DNA of 34,164 nucleotides from a virus, in the IMG/VR virus record IMGVR_UViG_3300018426_000080, positions 1 through 34,164 of that record. One strand, 5' to 3'. The notes below the pieces were generated by a model that saw only the letters and a program-made list of their open reading frames with translations, was not told where the DNA came from and did not search any database. A program made the position numbers and the translations under genes. Position 1 is the stretch's first letter, and each line of letters starts with the position of its first letter. Below, one piece after another: positions 1-7,409 of the stretch.

Positions 1-307
1 GTTTAACATTTTCTTACACAACTTTCACAAAGGAGACCCGGATGATTTACATGATCACCCTTGGCCTTATTGCACTATTATCCTTAAAGGTGGCTATTAC
101 GAGTACACGCCGACTGGCAAGCACTGGAGGTCCAGAGGTACGATACGCTTTGCAGGCAGTCGTAGCCTACACCGTATTGAGTTGGAACCTGGCGTTGATA
201 CTTGGACTCTTTTTATCCCAGGCCCCCAATTAAGAGAATGGGGATTTGTTGATAATGGCGAATGGAAACAACACGAACAATACTTGGCAGAGAGATATAA
301 AGGATGA
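1..307 (+). CDS. Cupin-like protein, 5'-truncated by window edge
   Basis: The open frame starts at base 2 and runs to TGA at 305-307, giving 101 residues with no start inside the window, so the N-terminus is missing. An HDHPW metal-binding-like motif is followed by a beta-rich stretch (TIILKGGYYEYTP) and a second block (RFAGSRSLHRIEL). This is the two-motif pattern of a small cupin barrel. The C-terminal part (GPQLREWGFV) resembles small cupin-like proteins seen in many phages. A competing frame at 42-233 begins with a good ribosome-site-like sequence, but its protein is featureless, so I judge it a shadow. The stop overlaps the next ATG (ATGA), which supports this frame. Function is unknown; a metal-dependent sugar or amino-acid role is only a guess. 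Confidence 0.75.
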   Translation, partial: FNIFLHNFHKGDPDDLHDHPWPYCTIILKGGYYEYTPTGKHWRSRGTIRFAGSRSLHRIELEPGVDTWTLFIPGPQLREWGFVDNGEWKQHEQYLAERYKG

Positions 308-435
308 TTGATTTAGGATTAATTGGTTTACTTTTTATATTTCTCATGCCTATGATATTTGGTGGAATCACCTTTTGGTACAGTTGGAAATCAACCGATG
401 AAGTTACCAAGAAATGGTGGAGCAAATATAAATGA
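304..435 (+). CDS. Small single-pass membrane peptide (43 aa)
   Basis: This short frame has one hydrophobic helix at about residues 3-26 and a basic, tryptophan-rich tail (KKWWSKYK). Its ATG overlaps the stop of the cupin gene (ATGA), and its own TGA overlaps the ATG of the next gene in the same way. The three genes therefore look translationally coupled. The sequence before the start (ATAAAGG) is only a weak ribosome site. I do not recognise the family. It may sit in the inner membrane, with the basic end inside. Confidence 0.55.
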   Translation: MIDLGLIGLLFIFLMPMIFGGITFWYSWKSTDEVTKKWWSKYK

Positions 436-584
436 TCATCTGTATCTGCAATAATATAAAGCAATCGGACATTCAGAGGAATCCAAATCTTATATTTAAA
501 TGTGGAACACAGTGTGGCAAATGTAAGGAGGTAGTAAAAGATGAAGTTAGTCGTATGCGGTTGCAGTTGGTCAAGCAGAGATAA
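432..584 (+). CDS. BFD-like [2Fe-2S] protein (50 aa)
   Basis: The peptide opens with MIICICNN and continues to GTQCGKCKEV. It therefore has Cys4 and Cys6 (C-x-C) and Cys28 and Cys31 (C-x2-C), the four-cysteine pattern of the bacterioferritin-associated ferredoxin (BFD) fold that binds a [2Fe-2S] cluster. Bacterial BFD helps release iron from bacterioferritin; related domains also occur in other redox proteins. Its ATG overlaps the stop of the preceding membrane peptide, and its 3' end overlaps the SGNH-like gene by 44 bases. That overlap carries the SGNH gene's AAGGAGG ribosome site. It is complete at 50 residues, against about 60 for free-standing BFD. An iron-mobilising role during infection is inference. 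Confidence 0.75.
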   Translation: MIICICNNIKQSDIQRNPNLIFKCGTQCGKCKEVVKDEVSRMRLQLVKQR

Positions 585-1371
585 CACATTACCTGATACA
601 GAGTTCGGCGCATTAGCGGCTAAACATTTTGATTTAGAATATACTAATCTTGCCACAGTAGGTGCAAGCAACTTTGTAATTAGAAATCAAATAGATTACG
701 CAATCAACACACTTAAAGCAGATTTTATTATTGTTAATTGGACAACACCGTGCAGAACAGAGTGGGCAAAAACAGATGCTCTTTACGATTTTAGTAAAAC
801 CATAGAAAACTTTGATTACACAATAAACCCTACGTCACCAGTTAACCACTCACACCCTGCAAACCCTACTAAAAATCCAAACTTTTTATTTAACAGTATA
901 ACAACAATCTTAGACCAAGAGTCATACAGCGATTGGTTAGAGAATGAATTACATAGTCGGGGTTTAACAGTAACCGAAAAACAATTTCTAACAATGAAAA
1001 ATTATTTTTTACATTGGTATAGAGAAGACCTTGATGTTGCTAAACAGATGCACTATGTAAAAAGTGCAATATATGATTTAGAAAAAAGCAATACAAAATA
1101 TTTAATGAGTCTCAATACATTATTGTTTATGCAAGCATCAAACAGTAACTTGTATGATTACGAACATCTGATAAATCCGATACCAGAAGAATTTAATATA
1201 CAGGGAATTGCCAGTATGCTGAGGTTTCATGATATAGAAATAAAAGGCTGGACCGATTATGCTGACAATCCTGGTAAAGATCTAACATACCATATTAGCC
1301 CAGAAGCACAGCAATACTATTTTAACTCACTTTTAAAAGATCGTGTTTCTAAAATTTTGTGCATAGTATAA
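541..1371 (+). CDS. SGNH-hydrolase-like protein, copy 1
   Basis: This 276-residue protein begins MKLVVCGCSWSSRD. The GCS at residues 7-9 sits where SGNH/GDSL hydrolases have GDS, with Ser kept and Asp replaced by Cys. A mid-protein beta-strand (ADFIIVNWTTPCR) resembles the oxyanion-loop region, and a histidine near the C-terminus (YHISPEAQQ) could be the catalytic His. A strong AAGGAGG ribosome site lies 9 bases upstream. It is a paralogue of the gene at 2313-3188: the first 40 bases of both genes are nearly identical. Its 3' end overlaps the convergent glycosyltransferase gene by 55 bases. Proteins of this type are common but uncharacterised in marine phages; esterase activity on glycans is possible but unproven. 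Confidence 0.7.
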   Translation: MKLVVCGCSWSSRDNTLPDTEFGALAAKHFDLEYTNLATVGASNFVIRNQIDYAINTLKADFIIVNWTTPCRTEWAKTDALYDFSKTIENFDYTINPTSPVNHSHPANPTKNPNFLFNSITTILDQESYSDWLENELHSRGLTVTEKQFLTMKNYFLHWYREDLDVAKQMHYVKSAIYDLEKSNTKYLMSLNTLLFMQASNSNLYDYEHLINPIPEEFNIQGIASMLRFHDIEIKGWTDYADNPGKDLTYHISPEAQQYYFNSLLKDRVSKILCIV

Positions 1372-2288
1372 GGGTATTCGTCGAATCTAGTCATTATATT
1401 TGCATTATGCTCTAAAACATCGTTCAGTTTAGGTTTAATGGTTTCTGCATTTTTTTCAATATAGTTTATTACATCAAAAATAGCAAGTATTCGATCATTT
1501 GTACTTTTGATAGAATCGTAACTTTCATCCCACCAATTGCTAAAAGTCTTAAAGCCTATGTCTCTGAGATGTTCTAAGGTATATGGCTGACCGCATAAAA
1601 TAAAAGGAGTGTGGCTAGAAAAACAGTTATACGTTTTTTCTGTAATAAATGTATAATTAGGATCGTACCATGTGTCAGTTTCGTTTACTATATGAAAGTC
1701 TGCCAATTGATATAACTCTAGAGGTGTCATCATGGGCTCTCCAATTTTAGTAAAATCTGTATCTACTGTTTTTGGAAATAGTTTCATGGTTTCACGTAAA
1801 TCTTTAGTTATGTTAGGATCTTCTTCATCGCAGTGCCCTGCACTCCAAATACAATTTTTATCTTTTAAAAAATCTATAATCTTTAATCTTGCAAGAGATA
1901 CTCTTCTATTAAACGTGCTAAACATGTAAGGCCTGGACGATACATTAGGGATTATTGTTCTACCGAATAAATAATTTGGCATATATATGCAACGTTCAGG
2001 ATACAACTCTTGGTTTCTATGATTGCAATCCATCCATATGTAATCTTCTAATTTGTTTTTATCCAAAAAATTTTTTAAATTTTCATATATAGGATCTTGC
2101 ATTGGATCAGTTTCAAACAAATCATATTCAGTAAGATTTTGAAAATCTGTCATATTGAAAAATCTGGCTTCTTGCTTATACCAAAATACAACTGTAGTAC
2201 TATCATCGAGTTTACTTGTGTCCGGTGCTACAGCCCATGGTACAATTATGAGTGCATATTTCTGATTACCGATATGTAGAATATCCAT
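1317..2288 (-). CDS. Putative glycosyltransferase, GT10/fucosyltransferase-like
   Basis: The 323-residue protein has FITEKTYNCF at 214-223 followed by a hydrophobic strand and PYTLEHLRDIGF. This resembles the donor-binding E-K...N/F segment of GT10-type fucosyltransferases and related phage glycosyltransferases. Residues 121-141 (FSTFNRRVSLARLKIIDFL) also match the N-x-R-x3-R pattern before the C-terminal Rossmann half. It would transfer a sugar to a glycan or protein, possibly a virion protein or host surface polymer; the acceptor is unknown. It lies on the minus strand between two plus-strand SGNH-like paralogues and converges with the first, overlapping it by 55 bases. This suggests insertion between duplicated copies. 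The family call rests on motif resemblance only. Confidence 0.6.
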   Translation of the reverse strand: MDILHIGNQKYALIIVPWAVAPDTSKLDDSTTVVFWYKQEARFFNMTDFQNLTEYDLFETDPMQDPIYENLKNFLDKNKLEDYIWMDCNHRNQELYPERCIYMPNYLFGRTIIPNVSSRPYMFSTFNRRVSLARLKIIDFLKDKNCIWSAGHCDEEDPNITKDLRETMKLFPKTVDTDFTKIGEPMMTPLELYQLADFHIVNETDTWYDPNYTFITEKTYNCFSSHTPFILCGQPYTLEHLRDIGFKTFSNWWDESYDSIKSTNDRILAIFDVINYIEKNAETIKPKLNDVLEHNANIMTRFDEYPYTMHKILETRSFKSELK

Positions 2289-2312
2289 ATACTTATTTAA
2301 CTAAATATTGTT

Positions 2313-3188
2313 ATGAAATTAGTCGTATGTGGTTGCAGTTGGAGCAGTAGAGATCCGAGTTATCCGGACACCGAGTATGGCTATTTTATAGCCAAGCACT
2401 TTGGATGGGAATACGAAAATATTGCTAGGGTAGGATGTGATAATTTTGGCATAAGGTTACAAATTGATTATGCTATTGATGTGCTTAAAGCAGATTTTAT
2501 TGTGGTTAATTGGACCACAGCATGTAGAGTTGTTTGGAATCACAAAGGTAAAAAATATAGTCCTACCAAAGGATTAAAACAGTTAGACTACTCTGTTGAC
2601 AAATTCTTTGACAACGAAAGATGCCATCCTGAATACGGTAAAGAAGATTTTGATCCTACCATAATTTCGCAAAGTATTACTGGATTAGTTACATTTGGTA
2701 ACCTCATGAGCTCCTACGAGGAAGCACTCAAAGAGTGGCCTGAACTAGATTGGCATATGAATGCTGAACAGTTTTATGCATTTAGAAACTACTATTTAAA
2801 TCTTTATGATGATGACATAGAAGCACACAAACAATATTACATGATGGAAAGTGCTGTTACAAAAATGCAGAGGCACAATGTAAAATTTTTATTCTGCCCT
2901 AATACATTTAATTATATGCAAAGTGTTCATATTTCAAAAGATGAAAATTGGGAATACGAGAAACACGAAAGAAATGTATACGATGAAATGTATAATGATT
3001 GGATATTTGTACCAGAAGAAAGTTTATGTATAACTGGAGTTGCTTTTGCTCTACAATGGGACAACAACCGACAAGGTGGTAATGCCGCAGAGCACCCAGA
3101 TCATAATCATTGTCATCACTTATCTGCTTGGGCTCAGGAGAAATGGGCCACCGAAGTGGCCATTCCGCAGATTACAAGTTTACTATAA
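2313..3188 (+). CDS. SGNH-hydrolase-like protein, copy 2
   Basis: This 291-residue paralogue of the 541-1371 gene shares MKLVVCGCSWSSRD and the ADFIVVNWTTACR strand. GCS again replaces GDS in block I. The C-terminus holds a His-rich segment (EHPDHNHCHHLSAW) that fits the D-x-x-H of SGNH block V better than copy 1 does. There is no clear ribosome site before the ATG; the upstream bases are AT-rich (CTAAATATTGTT). It converges with the lipoprotein gene, overlapping it by 17 bases, and its 3' end contains the hairpin at 3146-3161. The substrate is unknown. Association with the neighbouring glycosyltransferase suggests a glycan. Confidence 0.7.
   Translation: MKLVVCGCSWSSRDPSYPDTEYGYFIAKHFGWEYENIARVGCDNFGIRLQIDYAIDVLKADFIVVNWTTACRVVWNHKGKKYSPTKGLKQLDYSVDKFFDNERCHPEYGKEDFDPTIISQSITGLVTFGNLMSSYEEALKEWPELDWHMNAEQFYAFRNYYLNLYDDDIEAHKQYYMMESAVTKMQRHNVKFLFCPNTFNYMQSVHISKDENWEYEKHERNVYDEMYNDWIFVPEESLCITGVAFALQWDNNRQGGNAAEHPDHNHCHHLSAWAQEKWATEVAIPQITSLL
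3146..3161 (-). terminator. cUUCGg tetraloop hairpin after the lipoprotein gene
   Basis: On the minus strand the sequence GGCCAC-TTCG-GTGGCC forms a perfect 6-bp stem closed by the very stable C(UUCG)G tetraloop. It begins 10 bases after the lipoprotein stop codon (3172-3174). No T-run follows, so this is more likely an RNA-stabilising or end-protecting hairpin than a classic intrinsic terminator. cUUCGg hairpins are a known feature of T4 transcripts. The same bases encode the C-terminus of the opposite SGNH-like gene. Confidence 0.55.
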
Positions 3189-5526
3189 ATCCTAATTCGT
3201 ATGTATTTAAGGACTCTGTATTGGCACTTGCCTTAAAGTATAGTGGACCAAAACTATGTACAAAGTCAATAGAACCTACTGTTAAACGATCTTTAAATTC
3301 ATATTTTAGATAGTCTGCAAAGTTAATATCTGAAGTACTTAGACTTTGATAATGATCTAATCCAATACCAAAAGCAGTGGTGCCAAATTTACTTTGTATA
3401 ACATATTTGGCATCTGCAAACAGTGTCATATCAAGCATAGTGAAACTGTTTACTTTAACATTCACTGCAGAATCACGCTCTGTGAAGCTCTGTACCGTCG
3501 TGTAAGCAAAGCCTGCACCAAGAGTATACACAAAGTTATCTTTTGCAAAAGCAAACTCTGTGAAGGTGTTAATGCTGTTATAATCGACATCAGCAGTACC
3601 GGTACCGTACCAAATAGTGTCGTTAAATGCTTCTAGTGTATTATCTACATAGTATACACCAGTGTGTACATTGTCATAATCGAAGTCAAATCCAACTACA
3701 CCACCTGTACTAGTACCGTCTAATTGTGCAATAAAAAACCCGTATTGGTCGTTTATATTGCCACTATAACCAAGCATACTAGAACCTTCTGTGTGGTTAA
3801 ACAGTATATTAGACCCTCTAGTAGCGTCTCTAACGCCGTCTAACAGCATCTTAGAGTTAAACACGGTCTTTGCATACCCTTGTGGTTTAGTTGTTATATC
3901 CTGCATCATCTGCATTAGAGGAGGATCTAACACCTGAAAAAATGTGGCAGTAAAACTATCGTAACCAGGCTCATCAGTATAACCTATAAAATCATATTGC
4001 CACTTACCGTCTATTTCTACTGGAAAATACATACAACCACCGCATTCGTTCATACGTGGATAGTCGTCATACATTTCAAACACACCGTTACCATCATTAA
4101 GTAAAACATAAGTGTTGTTCACACTATCAACGATGTCCATATCACCGTCTCTGTCAAAATCTAGAATGTGCAGAGACCCTTCACCGTTCCACCAACCGTT
4201 ACCACTACCCGTATCATACTTACCAATACCTGGATTATAAGAGCTAGTAACATCAGTAAAAGTTTCGTCGCCATTGTTTAAGAAAAACTGTACTGCTCTA
4301 CCTTGATAATAAGGCTCCCAACGTGTAGATGCTAGTACAATATCTAGTAACCCATCTCCGTTGATATCTATAACTTCCATATCATTGGCATTGCCCTGAG
4401 CACCATAATAATTATCCGGCAGTTCTGACCACCTAGTGCTCCAATCGTTGTTACCGTCGTTCCAAAAAACTGCACCTGCACTATGTTGATAGGTGTTACC
4501 AAAGCCCTCATCAAAAGCATACTCTGGTCTCATCCAGCCTACTGCAACATCTCCCATACCGTCATTATTAAAATCTCCGATGACCGCAGTGTTAGCACTC
4601 ATTCTTCCTGTGTCCATAAAGTTAGTATTCACTGTCTTAAATGAGCCTGCGCCATCGTTTATTAGCATGGACATTCCACCATGATAGTTACCAAAGATAT
4701 CTAGATCACCATCACCATCAGCATCACCTGCATATTGATCATGAGTGTATTGTCCGGACATCCACGAATCTTCAAGCGGGTCAAAAAAGAAATCTGGTTG
4801 TAAATCATCTTGCCTTACAATTTTACCATCTGAACTTAGAAAATAAACGCCAGTTCTCCAAAAGTCGTCAATGCCATCACCGTTAAAGTCTGCTACCAGT
4901 CCCCTTTGCAAATGAGTATTGAATCCGCACTCGTGATTAGGATCGTCTTTAAAGTCTAAATTGCCGTAATTAATACATGTCGAGCCTTCAAATAGGTCAG
5001 GTGAATATACAAAGTGCCCGTTTCCGTCATTAATAAATGCATGTAAAAATGAACGTGGCATATCTTCTCGGTTACCTTCGAAGAAGTCTTCATAATAAAA
5101 GTCTTCATGGCCATCACCGTTAAGGTCCGCTCTATGAACAATACCAGCAACTCGGAAAGGCCCTGGATCCTGTGCTTCAACACCTGTTACACCAGAATGT
5201 CTACCAGTGGTAGTGATTTCAAAAAACCCATAGTCAGCAATTTTATATTTGTCTGTCTTAGGAAACTGCGACTCGTCTCGATATGTGCTACTTTGATATG
5301 TGACACTAAAATCACTTGGAGTACCATCACCATCTGGATCTAGTGAGTAGTTATAAACAATTGGTTGAATTGTTTGGTACGGTTGTGTTGGTGTGCTACC
5401 ACCAGTGCTACCGGATGGCGGGGTATTAGTTGTAGAGATTCCAGCACTCCCACCACCACTAGCACAACCAACTACAGCAAAAATTACTGCACCGATTAAA
5501 ATAATATCAACTATTTTCTTTGACAT
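3172..5526 (-). CDS. VCBS/FG-GAP repeat lipoprotein with probable C-terminal beta-barrel
   Basis: The protein is 784 residues from the ATG at 5526, which has AGAGGGA 9 bases upstream; a longer frame to 5574 lacks this support. Residues 1-21 form a lipoprotein signal ending in the lipobox VVGC, followed by a Gly/Ser/Thr-rich linker to about residue 50. Aspartate-rich, calcium-binding-like repeats follow: DLNGDGHEDF (134), DFNGDGIDDF (213), DADGDGDLDI (268), DFNNDGMGDV (318), DINGDGLLDI (387) and DFDRDGDMDI (456). They are interspersed with INDGNG/LNDGNG turns, as in FG-GAP/VCBS beta-propellers. From about 560 to the end, alternating aromatic strands (for example NFVYTLGAGFAYTTV) look like an outer-membrane barrel. 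It is probably displayed on the host surface, for adhesion, receptor masking or superinfection exclusion; the role is inference. Confidence 0.75.
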   Translation of the reverse strand: MSKKIVDIILIGAVIFAVVGCASGGGSAGISTTNTPPSGSTGGSTPTQPYQTIQPIVYNYSLDPDGDGTPSDFSVTYQSSTYRDESQFPKTDKYKIADYGFFEITTTGRHSGVTGVEAQDPGPFRVAGIVHRADLNGDGHEDFYYEDFFEGNREDMPRSFLHAFINDGNGHFVYSPDLFEGSTCINYGNLDFKDDPNHECGFNTHLQRGLVADFNGDGIDDFWRTGVYFLSSDGKIVRQDDLQPDFFFDPLEDSWMSGQYTHDQYAGDADGDGDLDIFGNYHGGMSMLINDGAGSFKTVNTNFMDTGRMSANTAVIGDFNNDGMGDVAVGWMRPEYAFDEGFGNTYQHSAGAVFWNDGNNDWSTRWSELPDNYYGAQGNANDMEVIDINGDGLLDIVLASTRWEPYYQGRAVQFFLNNGDETFTDVTSSYNPGIGKYDTGSGNGWWNGEGSLHILDFDRDGDMDIVDSVNNTYVLLNDGNGVFEMYDDYPRMNECGGCMYFPVEIDGKWQYDFIGYTDEPGYDSFTATFFQVLDPPLMQMMQDITTKPQGYAKTVFNSKMLLDGVRDATRGSNILFNHTEGSSMLGYSGNINDQYGFFIAQLDGTSTGGVVGFDFDYDNVHTGVYYVDNTLEAFNDTIWYGTGTADVDYNSINTFTEFAFAKDNFVYTLGAGFAYTTVQSFTERDSAVNVKVNSFTMLDMTLFADAKYVIQSKFGTTAFGIGLDHYQSLSTSDINFADYLKYEFKDRLTVGSIDFVHSFGPLYFKASANTESLNTYELGFIVNL

Positions 5527-5812
5527 GTTTACAATTCCCTCTAAAAGTAAAACCAGGACAACTACACTTACCATCTTCTATGGTGTATGTTTTGCCCCCT
5601 GAACCTTGAACCACAATTACATCTTTGCTAAACTCTTCTGGACGCTCACCAATTTTAGTAAACTTCCTACGAGCCTTGCTAAAGCCTTTAAGTGGATTCT
5701 TAAACACAACGTCATTGTGCTGAACAAGATGTCCAGCACTGTTGACATGATATATTCCATTGGCGACTGGGTACTTGCCCCAGTCGGTTGTTTCTTGAAG
5801 TATCTCAATCAT
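5507..5812 (-). CDS. Small SWIM-type zinc-finger protein
   Basis: This 101-residue protein ends with CSCPGFTFRGNCKH (Cys83, Cys85, Cys94, His96), the C-x-C-x8-C-x-H pattern of SWIM zinc fingers, which bind nucleic acid or protein. The preceding residues (VQGSGGKTYTIEDGK) form the usual short beta-hairpin before the finger. The N-terminal 70 residues are basic and unrecognised. The ATG overlaps the upstream stop (TAATG), and the 3' end overlaps the lipoprotein start by 20 bases, so it is translated as part of that operon. SWIM domains occur in SWI2/SNF2 ATPases and MuDR transposases; here the finger stands alone with a short N-terminal extension. Confidence 0.7.
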   Translation of the reverse strand: MIEILQETTDWGKYPVANGIYHVNSAGHLVQHNDVVFKNPLKGFSKARRKFTKIGERPEEFSKDVIVVQGSGGKTYTIEDGKCSCPGFTFRGNCKHVKENS

Positions 5813-6324
5813 TATTGAATAATACCGTTAGCCAAATCATATTGGGTAGCAATACTTTCGTACAATCTGTAGTACTCAGCATCGCTGTTTGGTCTGTGCT
5901 CTGAACTGTAAAGATCAGCATCAACAAAGTTCCAGTTAATTGAACCATCTTCGTTGATATTCTCAGGTGAACTAACAGCATTATTAAATGCTCTAGCAAA
6001 CTCTGGTCTATACTCAGCAGTCCTGTAGTTTACACTTTTAGCAAAGAAACCTAATTTCTCAAGTTGCAATACCAAAGTATTCATACCAGGAAATTTACCA
6101 GTATCTTCATACTCACCTAAAGTGATTTGCATTGGGTCATCAATGATGTAGAACTCATCATCTGCAGGAACAAAATCTAAGTTAGCAACAAACTCTTCTA
6201 CAAGTTGTTTACCCTTTTCAAATGCTTCAGCATCTCTGGTTCTGTATTGGAAGTCGTGGATTTCACACCCTTTCTGTAAGCCTGTTGGCTCTTTTTGCAT
6301 ACCTAAAATTCTAATATTCAACAT
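5812..6324 (-). CDS. Conserved-looking phage protein of unknown function (170 aa)
   Basis: I chose the ATG at 6324 because GGTAGGAG lies just upstream; a longer frame reaches 6357 with no such site. The protein (MLNIRILGMQKEPTG...) is acidic, soluble and without membrane segments or motifs I recognise. It is the first gene after the promoter at 6360-6387, with a leader of about 30 bases. It is followed by the SWIM protein and the lipoprotein in one apparent operon. No function is assigned. Confidence 0.75.
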   Translation of the reverse strand: MLNIRILGMQKEPTGLQKGCEIHDFQYRTRDAEAFEKGKQLVEEFVANLDFVPADDEFYIIDDPMQITLGEYEDTGKFPGMNTLVLQLEKLGFFAKSVNYRTAEYRPEFARAFNNAVSSPENINEDGSINWNFVDADLYSSEHRPNSDAEYYRLYESIATQYDLANGIIQ

Positions 6325-6359
6325 AAAAACTCCTACCTTTTTATTTAAACTATACATAT

Positions 6360-6387
6360 ATTATAGCAAAAAAGTAGGATTTGTCAA
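6360..6387 (-). promoter_or_regulatory. Sigma70-type promoter P1 (extended -10)
   Basis: The minus strand carries TTGACA (6387-6382), a 16-base spacer, and TGC-TATAAT (-10 at 6365-6360). It drives the 170-aa, SWIM and lipoprotein genes. All bases of both hexamers are consensus. Confidence 0.85.
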
Positions 6388-6400
6388 CCAGAATTTCTGG
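6388..6400. repeat. 13-bp palindrome abutting the P1 -35 box
   Basis: CCAGAATTTCTGG is a perfect inverted repeat (CCAGAA-T-TTCTGG) placed directly upstream of the TTGACA of promoter P1. It is a candidate operator. No copy with both arms intact sits at the other promoters; a partial match (AGAATTTCTGG) lies in the end of the gene at 7736-7972. Confidence 0.4.
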
Positions 6401-6429
6401 TTTTTTATAGGTGTAAGTGCTTGATTTTA

Positions 6430-6768
6430 TTAGTTTTCGAAATGTTTGCCCAGAAAAGAACTGCTCTTTTCCTCTAGATCTTTGGTGATATAGTCCAAAT
6501 CTAGTGCTATTTCTATAAGTTCTACTTTGTCTGTGGCTTTGTATTCTTTGAGGAAATCGTGTACTTCTTCTAATGAGAAGTTGCCCTTTAAATTTTTAAC
6601 ATTAAAAGGGACAACTTCTTGATTAGAAAACGTAACAGTAATAGAGTCTATAAACTCTTTTGGTACTTCGGTGGGTTGAATGTTGTTAAGTATTTCCTTA
6701 TGTACTTGCTTGCTCTTTTTTGTTGTGCTTTTACCCAAAAGTACAACCTTCGTACTAAACGACGGCAT
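6430..6768 (-). CDS. Unknown protein (112 aa)
   Basis: This is a soluble protein with a basic N-terminus (STTKKSKQVHKE) and a more acidic C-terminal half. GGTGG precedes the ATG at a short distance. It follows the 206-aa gene after a 20-base gap and is the last gene before promoter P1. I do not recognise a family. Its order downstream of the VWA gene suggests that it belongs to that transcription unit. Confidence 0.7.
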   Translation of the reverse strand: MPSFSTKVVLLGKSTTKKSKQVHKEILNNIQPTEVPKEFIDSITVTFSNQEVVPFNVKNLKGNFSLEEVHDFLKEYKATDKVELIEIALDLDYITKDLEEKSSSFLGKHFEN

Positions 6769-6788
6769 TTATCCACCTTGTATTTTTA

Positions 6789-7409
6789 TTAAGATTTTTT
6801 AGGTCTGCCAGGACCTTTCTTTGGCTTTAGCGAAGGATCTAATGCGTATGCTTCTTCTCTCTTTGCTTCTGCTTCTGCTAACATTCTATTTGCATCTTCT
6901 ATCATTAGGTCTGCTTGGAATAAAATGTTTTGGGCAACCGACTCTGGTTCACTACCGTTATCAGTAGTAGTAGTGGTCTCAACTATTTCGTTTGGTAACG
7001 GACTAGTATCGACACTAACAGGATCTACCTCAGTTTTAAGTGGTGGATTAGAGTTGTTTTTAATTTTATTAATCTCTAGATTTACTTCAGTAAGAGGTAC
7101 ACTTTGACCAGGAACAGGAGTTAGCATAACTAAATTAGTTGCTACTTTTTCAATCTTGTTCATAGTATGCAATGCTGTGAGCATGTTAGTACCGTCTGGG
7201 AACTGACGTCTGTGCAACACTTCTGATACTTCGTTTGCTTCTTGTGCTTCTGCACTCTGTACAACGTTCATAAGAGCATCATGTTGCTCATCAGTTAGAT
7301 TGCTAGTTTTAACAACTAGAGCATTTTCTGGTTCTGTTGGAACTTCTCTAAAGATTACGACACAAGGCTTCTCGCCTACTTTGCCGACATGTTTCATTAC
7401 TTGTGCCAT
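6789..7409 (-). CDS. Unknown protein with C-terminal AT-hook-like tail (206 aa)
   Basis: The N-terminal half is a compact alpha/beta-looking region (KPCVVIFREVPTEPENALVV...). The middle is a Thr/Pro-rich linker. The C-terminus has an alanine/glutamate helix (MIEDANRMLAEAEAKREEA) and ends GPGRPKK, the core of an AT-hook DNA-minor-groove motif. A GGAGAAG ribosome site precedes the ATG, which overlaps the previous stop (TAATG). It may bind DNA through the tail, but its role is unknown. Confidence 0.75.
   Translation of the reverse strand: MAQVMKHVGKVGEKPCVVIFREVPTEPENALVVKTSNLTDEQHDALMNVVQSAEAQEANEVSEVLHRRQFPDGTNMLTALHTMNKIEKVATNLVMLTPVPGQSVPLTEVNLEINKIKNNSNPPLKTEVDPVSVDTSPLPNEIVETTTTTDNGSEPESVAQNILFQADLMIEDANRMLAEAEAKREEAYALDPSLKPKKGPGRPKKS

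Noticed and set aside
42-233. 63-residue plus-strand frame with a ribosome-site-like AGGAG
   Set aside because: The overlapping frame entering at base 2 has cupin motifs and an ATGA junction to the next gene; this one has none.
213-671. 152-residue minus-strand frame
   Set aside because: It lies opposite four coupled plus-strand genes and its sequence has no protein-like pattern.
6388-6408. CCAGAATTTCTGG plus T-run as a plus-strand terminator
   Set aside because: The stem is only about 5 bp with a 3-base loop and no plus-strand gene ends there.
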